Source of the DNA: Chloroflexota bacterium
Lineage (GTDB): Bacteria; Chloroflexota; UBA5177; JANWHV01
Assembly: GCA_025924845.1 (NCBI GenBank)
Contig: JAICHN010000081.1
Span: 1-14,442 of the forward strand
Length of the DNA: 14,442 bases
Direction of reading: 5' to 3'
In this document: positions 1 through 6,663 of the stretch, one piece after another
Numbering within the stretch: the stretch's first letter is position 1
Layout: each line of letters begins with the position of its first letter
Notes under the pieces: model-generated
What the model was told of the DNA's origin: nothing
What the model saw: only the letters and a program-made list of their open reading frames with translations
Database searches by the model: none
Position numbers and translations under genes: made by a program

Positions 1-371
1 TCGTAGGCCAGCCCACAACCCAGTCCCACGCACGCGGCAGCCAACGTGGCGGGCGACAGGGTAGCTGAAAGGACGAGACAGACTATAGAGCAAGCCCAGG
101 CGAAAGTTGCCGCCGACAGCGGACGGATCGCCCCCCGCGCCAGCGGCTTCCACGGCTTCGTTTCGGCGTCCAGCGCCCGGTCCACCACATCGTTCATTGC
201 TCCGATCGCACACTGCGAGCAGGCCACGGACAGGACCAGACGGAGCAACGCCCCAGGCGGGGCATGTCCTCCGGTGGCCAGTTCGGCGAACAGACCGGAC
301 GAGACCGTAACCAGGATAGAGGGGAATGGATGCAGGAGGCGGAACCATGCCCAGGCCACGGACCATCGCAT
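1..371 (-). CDS. UbiA-family prenyltransferase, N-terminal part (cut by window edge)
   Basis: Reading the minus strand from the ATG at 371 gives 123 codons without a stop, running off the left edge. The product begins MRWSVAWAWFRLLHPFPSIL and carries the first aspartate-rich UbiA motif, NDxxDxxxD (N60, D61, D64, D68), followed by KPLARGAIRPLS (residues 75-86) and a GLxYD-like end (GLAYD). These are hallmarks of integral-membrane enzymes that move a prenyl group from a diphosphate onto an aromatic or sugar-phosphate acceptor, binding Mg-diphosphate through the Asp motif. Hydrophobic segments lie at about 16-32, 42-60 and 88-118. A TAA stands directly before the ATG in frame, so no longer start exists; the ribosome site is weak. 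The acceptor cannot be told from this half; quinone, chlorophyll-type, archaeal-lipid-type or DPPR-synthase-type roles all remain open. The second Asp motif lies outside the window. Confidence 0.85.
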   Translation of the reverse strand, partial: MRWSVAWAWFRLLHPFPSILVTVSSGLFAELATGGHAPPGALLRLVLSVACSQCAIGAMNDVVDRALDAETKPWKPLARGAIRPLSAATFAWACSIVCLVLSATLSPATLAAACVGLGCGLAY

Positions 372-510
372 TTACCTAGCCGGATCGCTGAGGCATCGCG
401 GCCCTACCAAGGATATGACGCCGGGAGCCAAACAGTACATGCTACGACCCTCTTCGCGCCGCTCAGGTATCCTGCAAAGCAGACGGGTAATGCACACGAT
501 TTCCGGGAGG

Positions 511-822
511 ATGCGATCCGTGACACGCCGCCAAGGAAAAGGACTGGCGCCCTGGCAAACGCGCTGGGTAGCTCTCCATGATGAGTTGCATCTGCTCGAA
601 GTGTTGCTGGAGGCGATAGAGCCCCGTCCGGAGTATACCAGTGCCTATTGGGAACTTGGCGCGGACGTCATCGCGCTTGGCCAGGATATTGAGGATGCCT
701 ACACGAGCGCTCAGGCCGCCGGCGGCCCTGAAAACGATGCCTCGTTTCTCGCCCTGCGTCGGCGTCTCACCCTGCTCCAGGCGCGTGCCCAGCCTCTATC
801 GCTCGAGCACGGCCTGGAGTAG
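511..822 (+). CDS. small helical protein of unknown function
   Basis: A 103-residue product with no family I recognise. It is mostly helical by composition: a basic start (RSVTRRQGKG), then a leucine- and glutamate-rich stretch (residues about 19-39, LHDELHLLEVLLEAIEPRP), then alternating acidic and hydrophobic residues, with no cysteine, signal peptide or membrane segment. The same frame stays open back to position 46, but that part lies antisense to the UbiA gene and is not credible. The start is uncertain: ATG 490, ATG 511 and GTG 520 are in frame, and a GGGAGG at 505-510 is correctly spaced only for GTG 520 (9 nt). The gene ends 5 nt before the DedA stop codon, tail to tail. It could be a cytoplasmic regulator or a chance ORF. 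Confidence 0.5.
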   Translation: MRSVTRRQGKGLAPWQTRWVALHDELHLLEVLLEAIEPRPEYTSAYWELGADVIALGQDIEDAYTSAQAAGGPENDASFLALRRRLTLLQARAQPLSLEHGLE

Positions 823-827
823 AGCGC

Positions 828-1544
828 CTACTCACCGGGGCTGGGCGTTGCGGTGGTCGCGTGCTTTTCCCTGGTTCGCGATCGGCGGGTTCTGTACCAG
901 ATAGTGCCGACAATCAGCACCACGATCACGGCCACGACAACGGCGCCCACCGTGCCCAGGGCGGTCAGCACGCTTTTCAGCTTGTCCAGATTTTTGCCCA
1001 GGGTATAGCCGAGCATGCCGAAAGTGGTCGACCAGATGATGGCGCCGCCCGCGTTATACAGGAAGAAGCGCCATGGATTCATGTGATTCACGCCGGCCAG
1101 GAACGCGGCCCAGGCGCGCAGAATGGCCAGGAACCGGCCGAAGAATACGGTCGCCCCGCCATATTTCTGAAAGTAGCGTTCCGCGTGCGCGAGATGCGAC
1201 TCGTTCAGGCGCACGTACTTGCCATACTTGCGAATCAGTCCGCGCCCCCCGGTTCGTCCCACCCAGAAGCCGAGATTATCGCCCATGGTCGCCCCCAGAA
1301 TACAGGCGATGATCACCCAGGGCTCGTGGAGGGTGCAGCCCTGCGCGGCGTAAATCGAGGCGGAAACAAGCATGGTCTCGCCCGGAAACGGGATACCCGT
1401 GCTCTCGATGCCGATGAAAAGGAACACCGCGATGTAGCCGAAGGTATCCAGGAAATGGGCAATACTGATCTGCACGCCAAGGACGGAAATATGGACCAGC
1501 CAGTCCGGCAGCGCGGCGCAGGAGGCGGCCAACAGCGAGATCAT
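828..1544 (-). CDS. DedA family membrane protein (VTT domain)
   Basis: This 238-residue product matches the DedA family of inner-membrane proteins, members of which translocate undecaprenyl phosphate or related carrier lipids. Visible family marks are ESTGIPFPGE (residues 47-56) with its conserved acidic residue, the GDNLGFWVGRTGG segment (88-100), and the FFGRFLAILRAWAAFLAG block (135-151) whose R137 and R143 are the membrane-embedded arginines important in E. coli DedA proteins. Hydrophobic segments lie near 33-48, 56-70, 76-95, 130-150, 163-185 and 197-216, with a short basic cytoplasmic tail. The start codon is 4 nt after the murA-like stop codon, with a weak ribosome site, so translation is likely coupled to that gene. 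Pairing a carrier-lipid handler with a peptidoglycan enzyme makes sense, but the specific lipid is inferred. Confidence 0.93.
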   Translation of the reverse strand: MISLLAASCAALPDWLVHISVLGVQISIAHFLDTFGYIAVFLFIGIESTGIPFPGETMLVSASIYAAQGCTLHEPWVIIACILGATMGDNLGFWVGRTGGRGLIRKYGKYVRLNESHLAHAERYFQKYGGATVFFGRFLAILRAWAAFLAGVNHMNPWRFFLYNAGGAIIWSTTFGMLGYTLGKNLDKLKSVLTALGTVGAVVVAVIVVLIVGTIWYRTRRSRTREKHATTATPSPGE

Positions 1545-1548
1545 CAGG

Positions 1549-2805
1549 TCAGTCCAACTTCTCGATACGGGCGCCCAGCGCGCCCAGCCGATCCACGAAG
1601 TTCTCGTAGCCTCGTTCCACCAGCTCTACATCGTGGATTTCGCTCGTCCCCTTCGCGGTGAGGGCCGCCAACACCAGGGCGGCCCCGGCGCGAAGATCCG
1701 GACTATACACGGTACGCGGACGGAGCGGAGTCGGCCCGGTAATCACGCAGCGGTGCGGATCGCACAGCACTATGTTGGCGCCCATGTTCACCAGCTTGTC
1801 GATAAAGAACATCCGCCCTTCGTACATCCAGTCGTGGATCAGCGTGGTACCGGAAGCCTGGGTGGCGAGTACGATCAGCACCGAGGCCAGATCGGTAGGG
1901 AAGCCGGGCCATGGGTCCGTCGCCACCTTGCGGGTGGCCACCAACTCGGAGGGGCGAACATACAGGGTGTCCTCGCTTTCCTCCAACTCCACGCCCATAC
2001 GGCGGAGCACCAGCCCGATCATCTCGAAATGCTCGGACATGTAGTTGCGAATGGCCAGGGTGCCGCCGGTGAGCGCCCCGGCAATGGCCAGGGTGCCGAC
2101 GTCGATGTGGTCGGTGGAGATGCGAAACTCCGTGCCGTGGAGTGCCTGCACCCCTTCCACCCGAATCACGTTGCTGCCCACACCCTTGATCTTGGCCCCC
2201 ATCTGAAGGAGGAAGCGGCAAAAATCTTCGACGTGCGGCTCGCACGCCGCGTGCTTGACGATGGTGCGTCCCTCGGCCAGGCAGGCGGCCATGACCGTAT
2301 TTTCGGTGGCCGTGACCGACGCCTCGTCCAGAAACACCTTGGCGCCGACCAGCGCACGGGCGCTGATGTCGTACGTCCCGTCCACATCCTCGACGCGCGC
2401 CCCCAGGGTTTGCAGCGCATCCAGGTGCGTGCCGATGTCCCGGCGGCCGATCACGCAGCCGCCAGGGTGGTTGGTGCGCACCTGGCCGCGCCGGGCCAGC
2501 AACGGCGCCACCAGGGTAACGGCGGCGCGCATTTTGCGGACCAGGACGGGGTTGAGCGTGGTCTCGCGCACATTCGCGCAGCAGATTGTGAGCGTCTTAC
2601 TGCCCAACCCCTCGACCGAGGCGCCGAGGTCGCGGAGGAGATTGCCCATCACTACGACATCGGTGATCTGGGGCACATTGGTTAACACACAGGGATCATC
2701 AGTCAGCAACGTAGCGGCCATGATCGGCAACACGGCATTCTTGTTCGCCGCCGCCTCGACCGTGCCTTCCAGAGCCACGCCGCCTTGCACCACATAGCGG
2801 GACAT
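1549..2805 (-). CDS. murA: MurA-like UDP-N-acetylglucosamine 1-carboxyvinyltransferase (divergent)
   Basis: The 418-residue product matches the EPSP synthase/MurA fold in full length. MurA transfers enolpyruvate from PEP to UDP-GlcNAc, the first committed step of peptidoglycan synthesis, in the cytoplasm. The active-site loop is present as NHPGGCVIGRR, with Cys117 at the place of E. coli Cys115 and the following arginine. K22-N23, the VRKMRAAVTLVAPLLARRG stretch, the PGFPTD segment, PDLRAGAALVLAALTAKG and the terminal ERGYE arginine are all conserved. Several sites drift from the usual sequence: NKNAVLP instead of GAKNAALP, AACEPHVEDF instead of AAREPEI, DHIDVGT instead of DRIEAGT, and no QAQ after the PTD motif. 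It may therefore be a second, specialised MurA paralogue. An AAGGAG lies 5-6 nt before the ATG. DedA follows in the same direction. Confidence 0.9.
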   Translation of the reverse strand: MSRYVVQGGVALEGTVEAAANKNAVLPIMAATLLTDDPCVLTNVPQITDVVVMGNLLRDLGASVEGLGSKTLTICCANVRETTLNPVLVRKMRAAVTLVAPLLARRGQVRTNHPGGCVIGRRDIGTHLDALQTLGARVEDVDGTYDISARALVGAKVFLDEASVTATENTVMAACLAEGRTIVKHAACEPHVEDFCRFLLQMGAKIKGVGSNVIRVEGVQALHGTEFRISTDHIDVGTLAIAGALTGGTLAIRNYMSEHFEMIGLVLRRMGVELEESEDTLYVRPSELVATRKVATDPWPGFPTDLASVLIVLATQASGTTLIHDWMYEGRMFFIDKLVNMGANIVLCDPHRCVITGPTPLRPRTVYSPDLRAGAALVLAALTAKGTSEIHDVELVERGYENFVDRLGALGARIEKLD

Positions 2806-2909
2806 GCCATCTCCTTGGATACTGCGCGCGGCCCATCGCCGATCGCGTCGCGGGGCATCGCTTGGCGTGGGAAACTTTCTTGTTCTCCGACGCTTCGCGG
2901 CCCATGACT

Positions 2910-2915
2910 AGTATA
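2910..2915 (-). promoter_or_regulatory. candidate -10 box for the murA-dedA transcript
   Basis: On the minus strand the sequence TATACTAG lies about 95 nt before the murA-like start. TATACT matches the bacterial -10 consensus at five of six positions. No convincing -35 hexamer stands 16-18 nt upstream. The same octamer appears in the same orientation before the kinase gene (9480-9487). Start of transcription near 2903 is inferred. Confidence 0.45.
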
Positions 2916-3008
2916 AGGGTCTCCGAACATGCGCGCCTTTACCGAGGGCATTACGATTCTTGCCCTGGCCGGGAGCAGAGTGTGCGCATCGTAGACAACC
3001 CGCGATTC

Positions 3009-3053
3009 ATGCCTCCACGAACGGCACTTGCAAATTAGGGCCGCTGGAGGCAT
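3009..3053 (+). promoter_or_regulatory. nested stem-loop in the importer leader
   Basis: ATGCCTCCA (3009-3017) pairs perfectly over 9 bases with TGGAGGCAT (3045-3053). Inside, CGGC (3022-3025) pairs with GCCG (3040-3043), leaving a 14-base loop that contains TTGCAA. The right arm includes a GGAGG sequence that would be the ribosome site of the short ORF starting at 3058, so folding would hide it. There is no T-run after the stem, so it is not an intrinsic terminator. It could be an RNA control element or an operator. Confidence 0.4.
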
Positions 3054-3057
3054 CTTT

Positions 3058-3117
3058 ATGGACAGACCTGCGGAGGTCGCTGTGGACCATGTAGTCACGC
3101 GGGAGGAATCATCGTGA
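3058..3117 (+). CDS. possible 19-codon leader ORF ahead of the sugar importer
   Basis: An ATG at 3058 follows GGAGG (3046-3050) by 7 nt, an ideal spacing, and opens a 19-residue ORF (MDRPAEVAVDHVVTREESS) ending in TGA at 3115-3117. Its stop overlaps a GTG (GTGA) that begins a second, 8-codon ORF. The ribosome site lies in the right arm of the stem at 3009-3053. This could be an uORF or leader peptide, or simply chance in GC-rich DNA; the peptide resembles nothing I know and has no run of regulatory codons. Confidence 0.2.
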   Translation: MDRPAEVAVDHVVTREESS

Positions 3118-3144
3118 AGTTCGGAACGGAAGGGGGGTAAGTGT

Positions 3145-3163
3145 CCGACCGCGCCGTGGTCGG
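3145..3163. promoter_or_regulatory. operator-like inverted repeat upstream of the importer
   Basis: CCGACC and GGTCGG form a perfect 6-base dyad around 7 bases, 108 nt before the binding-protein start. A second perfect dyad, TTCTC-g-GAGAA, lies at 3185-3195. Sugar importers of this type are often controlled by LacI- or GntR-type repressors binding such sites, but no regulator gene is adjacent, so this is inferred from position and symmetry only. Confidence 0.3.
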
Positions 3164-3270
3164 TACCCGCGGTGCTGGGGACAGTTCTCGGAGAATCTTG
3201 GCGATAGAGAAAGGATGGACACAGACTCCTCGGCCATCATTTTTCATCTGAGTCGAGAAAAGAGAAAAAC

Positions 3271-4623
3271 ATGAAGTTGAAGCAACGGCTACTCGTTGTC
3301 CCGGCGATGTTCGGTGTGACCATTGCCATGAGCTTGGGTCCCTCCTTGCCGGTTGCCTTCCATCCCGCTGCCACCCATGCGGCAAGCATCTCCCCCCCTA
3401 AAGTACCGAACGCGGCCGCCCTGCAGAAAAAGTATGGAGGCACAACGATAACGTGGGTCGGTGACGCGGCGGTGGGAAACAGTCACGTTCGTGATCTTTT
3501 GCTGGCCGCGGAGTTCAGCAAGGATACCGGCATCGCGGTTAACCTTATTCCTCATCCCGCCGCCAGTGACGCCGCTTACCAGCAGTTGGCCCGCAACTTC
3601 TCGGCGAAGTCTTCCGACATTGATGTGATGATGCTTGATGTCGTCTGGCCGGGCGCGTTTGCGCCTTACTTAGCCAACCTCAAGCCGGCCCTTAAGAGCT
3701 CCGCCGCCGTGCAGGCTCAAGGCATCATCCAGAACAACACAGTTGGAGGACGCTTGGTAGCCATGCCCTGGTTTGGGGACTACGGCATACTTTATTACCG
3801 TAGTGACCTCCTTAAGAAGTATGGATATAAGGCACCGCCCAAGACCTGGGAAGAGCTGGGCACAATGGCCGCGAAAATCCAGGCAGGCGAGCAGAAGTCC
3901 AATAAGAACTTCTACGGCTTTGTGTTCCAGGGCAACTCGTACGAGGGCCTAACATGTAATGCCCTCGAATGGATTGCGTCCAGCGGTGGCGGCAATTTTA
4001 TCGACAACGGCAAGGTAACAGTTAACAATCCCAAGGTAATTGCCGTGCTCAACTTGGTGCGAAGCTGGGTAGGGACGATTACGCCGCGCGGCGTAACCAG
4101 CTATCAGGAAGAGGATGCTCGCAATGTTTTTGATGCCGGCAACGCGGCGTTTATGCGCAACTGGCCCTATGCGTACAGCATCAGTCAGGATCCGAAGTCA
4201 TCCAAGGTAGTGGGCAAGTTTGATGTCGCAACACTGCCTTCCGACAATGGGCATCCACCGGTTGGCACCGTCGGTGGCTGGCAGCTTGGCGTATCGAAAT
4301 ATTCCAAGCATATACCGGCCTCGATGGAGCTTGTACGCTATCTGACCAGCCCTGCGGTCGAGAAGTTCGACGCGATCTTTAACAGTAATGTGCCGACCAT
4401 CCCGTCCGTGGCAAACGACCCGCAAGTGCGGGCGACCAACCCGTACCTAAAGCCCGCGATAGCCAATGTGCAGCGAGTGACCCGTCCGGCCGGCATCCTT
4501 GGCGCTCGCTACAACCAGGGATCGCAGGCTATCTATCAGGGCATCAACCAAATCCTCAACGGACAGGATGCAAGCAGCGTGGTGCCGAGCATTGCCTCGA
4601 AATTACAGCGCATTATGAGGTAG
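3271..4623 (+). CDS. sugar ABC transporter substrate-binding protein (trehalose/maltose-type)
   Basis: The 450-residue product is a family 1 extracellular solute-binding protein that captures a sugar outside the membrane and delivers it to the permeases encoded next. Residues 1-38 form a signal peptide with a basic start (MKLKQR), a hydrophobic core and an A-x-A type end (ATHA/AS). There is no lipobox cysteine, unusual for a monoderm binding protein, so anchoring is unclear. The segments LDVVWPGAFAPYLANLKP (122-139) and PWFGDYGILYYRSDLLKKYG (166-185) resemble trehalose/maltose-binding proteins such as ThuE and the Thermococcus TMBP; the substrate is therefore probably an alpha-glucoside, but this is inference. 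It is the first gene of a three-gene operon. The ribosome site is weak (AAAGAG about 10 nt before ATG). Base composition is lower in GC than the flanking genes. Confidence 0.93.
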   Translation: MKLKQRLLVVPAMFGVTIAMSLGPSLPVAFHPAATHAASISPPKVPNAAALQKKYGGTTITWVGDAAVGNSHVRDLLLAAEFSKDTGIAVNLIPHPAASDAAYQQLARNFSAKSSDIDVMMLDVVWPGAFAPYLANLKPALKSSAAVQAQGIIQNNTVGGRLVAMPWFGDYGILYYRSDLLKKYGYKAPPKTWEELGTMAAKIQAGEQKSNKNFYGFVFQGNSYEGLTCNALEWIASSGGGNFIDNGKVTVNNPKVIAVLNLVRSWVGTITPRGVTSYQEEDARNVFDAGNAAFMRNWPYAYSISQDPKSSKVVGKFDVATLPSDNGHPPVGTVGGWQLGVSKYSKHIPASMELVRYLTSPAVEKFDAIFNSNVPTIPSVANDPQVRATNPYLKPAIANVQRVTRPAGILGARYNQGSQAIYQGINQILNGQDASSVVPSIASKLQRIMR

Positions 4624-4661
4624 GCGGCAGCAGACCGTCCCTTGAACGCTTGAGGTGAGAG

Positions 4662-4706
4662 GCGGTCAAAGGGGCACGGGGCTAAGGCTGGTGCCCCTCT
4701 GACCGC
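4662..4706 (+). promoter_or_regulatory. intercistronic hairpin between binding protein and permease genes
   Basis: GCGGTCAAAGGGGCAC (4662-4677) pairs with GTGCCCCTCTGACCGC (4691-4706) at 15 of 16 positions around a 13-base loop. No T-run follows, so transcription probably continues. Hairpins here, after the binding-protein gene and before the first permease, are known from malE-malF and similar operons, where they stabilise the upstream message or dampen downstream expression so that the binding protein is made in excess. That role is inferred from position and stability. Confidence 0.75.
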
Positions 4707-4735
4707 TGAGGTTGGTTATCTTCGACGGAGGGACT

Positions 4736-5668
4736 ATGGCTCTGGCAAATAAGATGCCCAGCCTTCCCGGCCAACGACGCTCTAGTTTCACTTTATCGCG
4801 ACGTCAAGCGCGGCTTGCTTGGTTGATGCTGGTTCCAGCGATCGCCGTGTTGCTGCTTGTTGCCGTGTATCCACTGGGCCAAACAATCTATGAATCCTTC
4901 ACCGATCAGCAATTTCTAGCCGGAATCACTCCGACCCAATGGGTGGGGTTTCAGAATTACCACGATCTAATCTTCAACGATCCTGATTTCCGTAATGCCA
5001 TCTGGGAGACGCTGAAGTTTACGTTCTTCTCCGTAGTGATAGAGTTCGTCCTCGGCCTGGTGATCGCGCTCGTGGTGACTTCCAACTTTAAGGGCAGAGG
5101 CGCCATGCGTACGGCGATGCTTATCCCCTGGGCCATTCCAACGGTCGTGTCCGCCCAAATGTGGAAGTGGATGCTGGACGACGTGTTCGGCGTCATAAAC
5201 GACGCACTTCAGCGCCTCCACATTGTCTCACGAGGGGTGGCCTGGATTTCGCAGCCAAGTACGGCGCTTCCCTCGGTCGTCGCGGTCGATGTCTGGAAGA
5301 CAACACCCTTCGTGGCGCTCTTGCTTCTCGCCGGACTCCAGGTGATTCCGGGTGACATTTATGAAGCCGCCCAGGTAGACGGTGCGTCGGTGTTCCAACG
5401 GTTCTGGACTATCACGCTGCCCCTGTTGCGCCCCGCGATAATGGTCACACTGGTCTTCCGAACGATGGATGCGTTGCGTGTGTTCGACATCTTTTACGTC
5501 TTCTTTGGTTCACGTCCGGACACCCAGACCATGTCCATCTACATCCAGAATACGATTGTTGCATCAGGAGATGTCGGTTATGGCGCCGCGCTAAGCGTCG
5601 CCGTTTTCGTGATCATCGCGGCGTTCGTGGTGGTTTACACGACGTTCTTGAAGGTGGAGCAACAATGA
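4736..5668 (+). CDS. sugar ABC transporter permease, MalF/UgpA type
   Basis: A 310-residue binding-protein-dependent permease with six predicted membrane helices (first near residues 28-48, then about 93-115, 125-147, 182-205, 232-255 and 285-305). The cytoplasmic EAA loop that docks on the ATPase is clear at 210-230: EAAQVDGASVFQRFWTITLP, with the invariant glycine. The reading frame extends back to a TTG at 4712, but I chose the ATG at 4736 because GGAGG (4727-4731) stands 4 nt before it and the extra residues are not typical. The stop overlaps the next permease start by four bases (ATGA), so the two are translationally coupled. It forms a heterodimeric channel with that neighbour. No ATPase gene follows. 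Confidence 0.95.
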   Translation: MALANKMPSLPGQRRSSFTLSRRQARLAWLMLVPAIAVLLLVAVYPLGQTIYESFTDQQFLAGITPTQWVGFQNYHDLIFNDPDFRNAIWETLKFTFFSVVIEFVLGLVIALVVTSNFKGRGAMRTAMLIPWAIPTVVSAQMWKWMLDDVFGVINDALQRLHIVSRGVAWISQPSTALPSVVAVDVWKTTPFVALLLLAGLQVIPGDIYEAAQVDGASVFQRFWTITLPLLRPAIMVTLVFRTMDALRVFDIFYVFFGSRPDTQTMSIYIQNTIVASGDVGYGAALSVAVFVIIAAFVVVYTTFLKVEQQ

Positions 5669-6567
5669 GCACCAAGATCGAGGCACCACCAACCGCTGAC
5701 GGTATCATAGCCGCTACCCCGCGGAATGGACGCCGGCGGCCGTCGATCCTGCGCATCCTGTTCTGGGTGCTGATTGCCGTCATTTTCGTCTACACCGTCT
5801 TCCCATTTTACTGGGCCATTCGATCGGCGATCACTCCTGACGCGGATCTCTTCGTCACGCCGGTCCAATACTTCCCGATCCACCCGACTCTGGACAACTT
5901 CCGAGCGGTGTTAAGTGATAGTGATTTCTTGACCGCGCTCAAAAACTCGACTATCGTCGCCGGGTCGACCACTCTTCTGGCGCTGCTGATTGGCTCGTTC
6001 GCGGCCTATGCACTGGGTCGATTGAAATTCCGCGGACGCGGGGTAATGTTGTATGCGATGCTCTCGATGACGATTTTTCCACAGATTGCCATCCTGGGTG
6101 CGCTGTATACGATGCTCAATGATTTCAATCTCTACAACCACCTCGGTGCTCTGGTTTTCTCCTATATGATCTTCACCTTACCGTTCACTGTCTGGGTGCT
6201 GACGGGATTCTTTCGCAGCTTGCCGCGCGACCTGGAGGAATCAGCATACGTTGACGGCGCCTCGCCCTTTGAGACGTTCTGGCGCGTGATGCTCCCCCTG
6301 GTCGCCCCCGGCTTGGTCACTACCGGCCTCCTGGCCTTCATCGCGGCATGGAACGAGTTTCTCTATGCGTTATCGTTCACCCAGACCCCAGATGAACATA
6401 CGGTGCCAGTCGCTATCACGTCGTTCCAGGGAAAGTCTTCCTTCCAGGTACCTTGGGGAGAGATTATGGCGGCAACCGTGGTCGTGACCGTGCCGCTTAT
6501 TATCCTCGTCTTAATCTTTCAACGGCGCATCCTGGCCGGTCTCACCGCCGGCGCCGTCAAGGGGTAG
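5665..6567 (+). CDS. sugar ABC transporter permease, MalG/UgpE type
   Basis: A 300-residue permease, partner of the preceding gene. It has the usual MalG layout: a polar N-terminus with a basic stretch (RNGRRR), a first helix at about 30-50, the long segment beginning TLDNFRAVL (75-83) found in family members, helices near 98-118, 125-150, 163-183 and 215-235, the EAA loop at 191-212 (EESAYVDGASPFETFWRVMLP), and a last helix near 270-286 followed by FQRRILAGLTAGAVKG, the standard C-terminal sequence of this group. A GGAG lies 5-6 nt before the ATG, inside the end of the upstream gene. A strong terminator follows within 3 nt. The missing ATPase is presumably a shared MsiK/UgpC-type protein encoded elsewhere. 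Confidence 0.95.
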   Translation: MSTKIEAPPTADGIIAATPRNGRRRPSILRILFWVLIAVIFVYTVFPFYWAIRSAITPDADLFVTPVQYFPIHPTLDNFRAVLSDSDFLTALKNSTIVAGSTTLLALLIGSFAAYALGRLKFRGRGVMLYAMLSMTIFPQIAILGALYTMLNDFNLYNHLGALVFSYMIFTLPFTVWVLTGFFRSLPRDLEESAYVDGASPFETFWRVMLPLVAPGLVTTGLLAFIAAWNEFLYALSFTQTPDEHTVPVAITSFQGKSSFQVPWGEIMAATVVVTVPLIILVLIFQRRILAGLTAGAVKG

Positions 6568-6609
6568 AAAAAGCCCCACGGGCCGGATTGCTCCGGCCCA
6601 CGGGGCTTT
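6568..6609. terminator. bidirectional intrinsic terminator
   Basis: AAAGCCCC (6570-6577) and GGGCCGGA (6580-6587) pair with TCCGGCCC (6592-6599) and GGGGCTTT (6602-6609) around a TTGC loop, with a two-base internal mismatch. Read rightward it ends in GGGGCTTT; read leftward it ends in GGGGCTTTTTC. It sits between the importer operon and the convergent oxidoreductase gene and can serve both. Confidence 0.9.
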
Positions 6610-6663
6610 CGCCGATCGATCCGCGCCGCCACTCAAGCGATGCGGGATCGAAACGGCGTCCGA

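Larger units (their letters stand above)
2806..3270. other. 465-base divergent intergenic region with several inverted repeats
   Basis: No convincing long gene lies here on either strand. It separates the murA transcript (leftward) from the importer operon (rightward). It holds the murA -10 box, a 10-base direct repeat CGCGGCCCAT at 2827-2836 and 2896-2905, a nested stem-loop at 3009-3053, a small hairpin GACCT-gcgg-AGGTC at 3065-3078, a dyad CCGACC-7 nt-GGTCGG at 3145-3163 and a dyad TTCTC-g-GAGAA at 3185-3195. The last two lie 76-125 nt before the binding-protein start and are placed like operators for a sugar-responsive repressor. I could not find a convincing -35/-10 pair for the importer. 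Confidence 0.5.

Noticed and set aside
46..510. Long open frame on the plus strand reaching 822
   Set aside because: Its first part is antisense to the UbiA gene, which shows clear family motifs; only the part after about 490-520 is plausible.
861..1661. 266-codon plus-strand open frame
   Set aside because: Antisense to the DedA gene, which has clear family motifs.
1633..2685. 350-codon plus-strand open frame
   Set aside because: Exactly antisense to the murA-like gene; composition (His-, Gly-, Ala-rich) is typical of a mirror frame in GC-rich DNA.
3141..3251. 36-codon GTG-initiated ORF before the importer, preceded by a G-rich site
   Set aside because: No recognisable features, and the G run is as likely to be chance; it overlaps the operator-like dyads.
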